IMG/VR virus record: IMGVR_UViG_3300013126_000227
Location: 1 to 24,954 of that record
Length of the DNA: 24,954 bases
Reading direction: 5' to 3' (one strand)
Source: a virus
Shown here: positions 23,653 through 24,954 of the stretch, piece by piece
Layout: every line of letters begins with the position of its first letter
How positions within the stretch are numbered: position 1 is the stretch's first letter
Made by a program: the position numbers and the translations under genes
The notes under the pieces: model-generated
What the model was told of the DNA's origin: nothing
The model's database searches: none
The model's input: only the letters and a program-made list of their open reading frames with translations

Positions 23653-23672
23653 TAGTCTTAAATTAATTTTGC

Positions 23673-23680
23673 CATAAATA
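23673..23680 (+). promoter_or_regulatory. Possible late promoter octamer (CATAAATA) for the neck genes
   Basis: CATAAATA differs from the T4 late octamer at the first, least constrained base. It lies in the 43-base gap before gp13, 15 bases before its ATG, with a GAGGAG ribosome binding site between. Spacing is right for a short-leader late transcript covering gp13 and gp14. This is the best placed of the three candidates. Confidence 0.42.
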
Positions 23681-23695
23681 CTATTGAGGAGTATT

Positions 23696-24496
23696 ATGGC
23701 AGCACCAAATTCAAGAGAATCTATCATAGAATACGCTTTTAGGCAACTAGGAGCTCCTGTTATTGAAATAAACGTAGACTGGCAACAAGCCGAAGATCGT
23801 TTAGATGATGCTCTTCAATATTTTACTGAACGCCATTTCGATGGGGTAGAAAAAGTCTTTTTTAAATATCAGTTAACTCAAGCTGATATTGATAATCGTT
23901 ACATCAATACTGAAGATATAGATTCTCCAAATGAAGTTGATGGACCAACCGGAAACGAGATTGTATCTGTAATTAAAGTCATGCAGTTTGGGCCTTTTAC
24001 AAACATTAATATGTTTGATGTTCGATATCAGTTGGCATTGACAGACTACTTTGGTATAAACAGAAACTTAAGTGGTGTTTATTCTATGGGTCTTGCTTCA
24101 TATGACTCAACCAAACGATACATTCAACTGATACAAGATTTGTTTCAACCAGAAAAAACAGTTAATTTTAGTAAAGTCACAAATCGTCTATACTTAGAAA
24201 TGAACTGGGGAGAAGAAACTAAAGCAGGTGATTGGATTTGTATTTGGGCATACGCCGCATTAAACCCAGAAAAATATACAGAAATATTTAATGATCGTTA
24301 TCTTAAACGATACGTTACTGCTTTAATTAAGCGTCAGTGGGGCGCAAACATGTCAAAGTTTGATGGAGTAGCTCTTCCAGGTGGTGTTACCATGCGTGGA
24401 GGACAAGTTTATATGGAAGCATTAAATGAGATTGCTGCTATAGAACAACAAATGCAACGCGAATATGAACTACCAGTTAATTTTATGACAGGTTGA
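23696..24496 (+). CDS. 13: Neck protein gp13
   Basis: 266 residues from the ATG at 23696; T4 gp13 has 309. gp13 and gp14 form the neck that closes the DNA-filled head and accepts the tail. Family signs: 'AAPNSRESIIEYAFRQLGAP' at the N-terminus, 'VDWQQAEDRLDDALQYFTE' (25-43), 'NMFDVRYQLALTDYFG', 'NRLYLEMNWGEE' and, near the end, 'LPGGVTMRGGQVYMEAL'. A TTG twelve bases upstream (23684) is in frame, but GAGGAG at 23686-23691 is the ribosome binding site for the ATG, so the shorter form is chosen. Its stop is followed one base later by the gp14 ATG, indicating coupled expression. Confidence 0.94.
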   Translation: MAAPNSRESIIEYAFRQLGAPVIEINVDWQQAEDRLDDALQYFTERHFDGVEKVFFKYQLTQADIDNRYINTEDIDSPNEVDGPTGNEIVSVIKVMQFGPFTNINMFDVRYQLALTDYFGINRNLSGVYSMGLASYDSTKRYIQLIQDLFQPEKTVNFSKVTNRLYLEMNWGEETKAGDWICIWAYAALNPEKYTEIFNDRYLKRYVTALIKRQWGANMSKFDGVALPGGVTMRGGQVYMEALNEIAAIEQQMQREYELPVNFMTG

Positions 24497-24497
24497 T

Positions 24498-24954
24498 ATG
24501 CCAACTAATCCGTATTTTAAAGATTATTCAGGAGAACAAGATCTAACAGAAGATCTCACCATAGAAATTATAAAAACTATGGGTCGAGAAATGTTTTATA
24601 TTCCTAGAAATATTCTTGAATTAGATAAATTATTTGGTGAGGGTGTTCGTGTAAATTATAAAAATGCTATACCTTTAGAAATGTATATTGATTCTGTTAG
24701 TGGGTTTCAGGGACAAGGTGATATAGCTTCTAAATTTGGAATAGAAATAAAAGATAATGTGTTTCTTACTTTATCTAAAAAAAGATTTATACAAGAAATA
24801 CAAACACGATTTCCAAAAATAACAAGGCCAAGAGAGGGAGATTTAGTATATTTTCCTTTATCTAAAGCCTTGTTTGAGATAAATTTTGTAGAACACGAAA
24901 ATCCTTTTTATCAACACGGAAAATTATATTCGTATCGTCTAACATGTGAATTAT
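24498..24954 (+). CDS. 14: Neck protein gp14, 3' truncated by window edge
   Basis: The frame is open from the ATG at 24498 to the window end, giving the first 152 residues; T4 gp14 has 256. The N-terminus 'MPTNPYFKDYSGEQDLTEDL' followed by 'IIKTMGREMFYIPRN' is typical of gp14, where a conserved helix leads to a Y-[IL]-P-R motif. Later segments 'GFQGQGDIASKFGIEIKDNV' and 'RPREGDLVYFPLSKALFEI' also fit (the P-x-E-G-D-L-[IV]-Y-[FL]-P-L block). With gp13 it makes the head-tail connector. The start is one base after the gp13 stop, so translation is probably coupled. Confidence 0.9.
   Translation, partial: MPTNPYFKDYSGEQDLTEDLTIEIIKTMGREMFYIPRNILELDKLFGEGVRVNYKNAIPLEMYIDSVSGFQGQGDIASKFGIEIKDNVFLTLSKKRFIQEIQTRFPKITRPREGDLVYFPLSKALFEINFVEHENPFYQHGKLYSYRLTCEL

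Noticed and set aside
23684-23686. TTG start for gp13
   Set aside because: The TTG overlaps the ribosome binding site GAGGAG that serves the ATG at 23696, and the family N-terminus begins at that ATG.
1-24954. tRNA genes, integrase or transposase, CRISPR array
   Set aside because: None recognised; almost all bases are inside tightly packed + strand genes, leaving no room for undetected RNA genes in the short gaps.

Overview
This window is an A+T-rich, gene-dense stretch of a tailed bacteriophage genome. Every gene lies on the + strand with gaps of a few bases, and every protein with a recognisable family is a virion protein. The baseplate wedge proteins (gp25, gp6, a gp7/gpI-type protein, gp8) and the neck proteins (gp13, gp14) point to a T4-like contractile-tailed phage (myovirus). 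The style resembles marine or freshwater T4-like phages more than enteric T4: compact wedge proteins, collagen-like fibres, and a gp13 typical of that group. The host cannot be read from the sequence. The 'GACC' cysteine repeats described below resemble, from memory, repeats in secreted proteins of Planctomycetes and other environmental bacteria; that is a weak hint only.

Layout. 2-577: C-terminal part of an unknown protein. 591-1709: a protein with a hub-like C-terminal beta module and a cysteine-rich insert. 1711-7486: the wedge block, in order gp25, gp6, gp7/gpI-like, gp8-like (with a Cys-rich insert), a small protein that resembles the missing C-terminal part of gp8, and a DUF4815-like protein. 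7505-11223: two fibre proteins sharing a shaft module; one ends in a WQR/DRW carbohydrate-binding-type region and the other carries a tail-collar-like motif. 11238-23046: four large to very large genes (942, 379, 1711 and 889 aa) built from recurring parts: an N-terminal collagen-like Gly-X-Y stretch (three of four), a beta-rich middle, arrays of ~36-residue 'G-x-C-C' modules (all four), and in two of them a DUF1566/Lcl_C-type putative lectin domain. 23095-23652: a small Cys-rich protein of unknown function. 23696 to the end: neck proteins gp13 and gp14, the latter cut by the window edge.

How the genes work together. The first block makes the baseplate wedges and probably part of the hub. The fibre block sits between the wedge genes and the neck genes and probably encodes the receptor-binding apparatus. 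The neck genes join tail to head. The most unusual theme is the spread of one disulfide- or metal-type cysteine module through at least five proteins (16 copies counted by eye), with related Cys-rich insertions in the hub-like and gp8-like proteins. This suggests that one cysteine chemistry is used across the whole adsorption apparatus. Possible T4-type late promoter octamers lie just before three gene starts. I saw no tRNA, CRISPR array, insertion sequence, integrase or convincing terminator, and there is no gene-free stretch over 100 bases.
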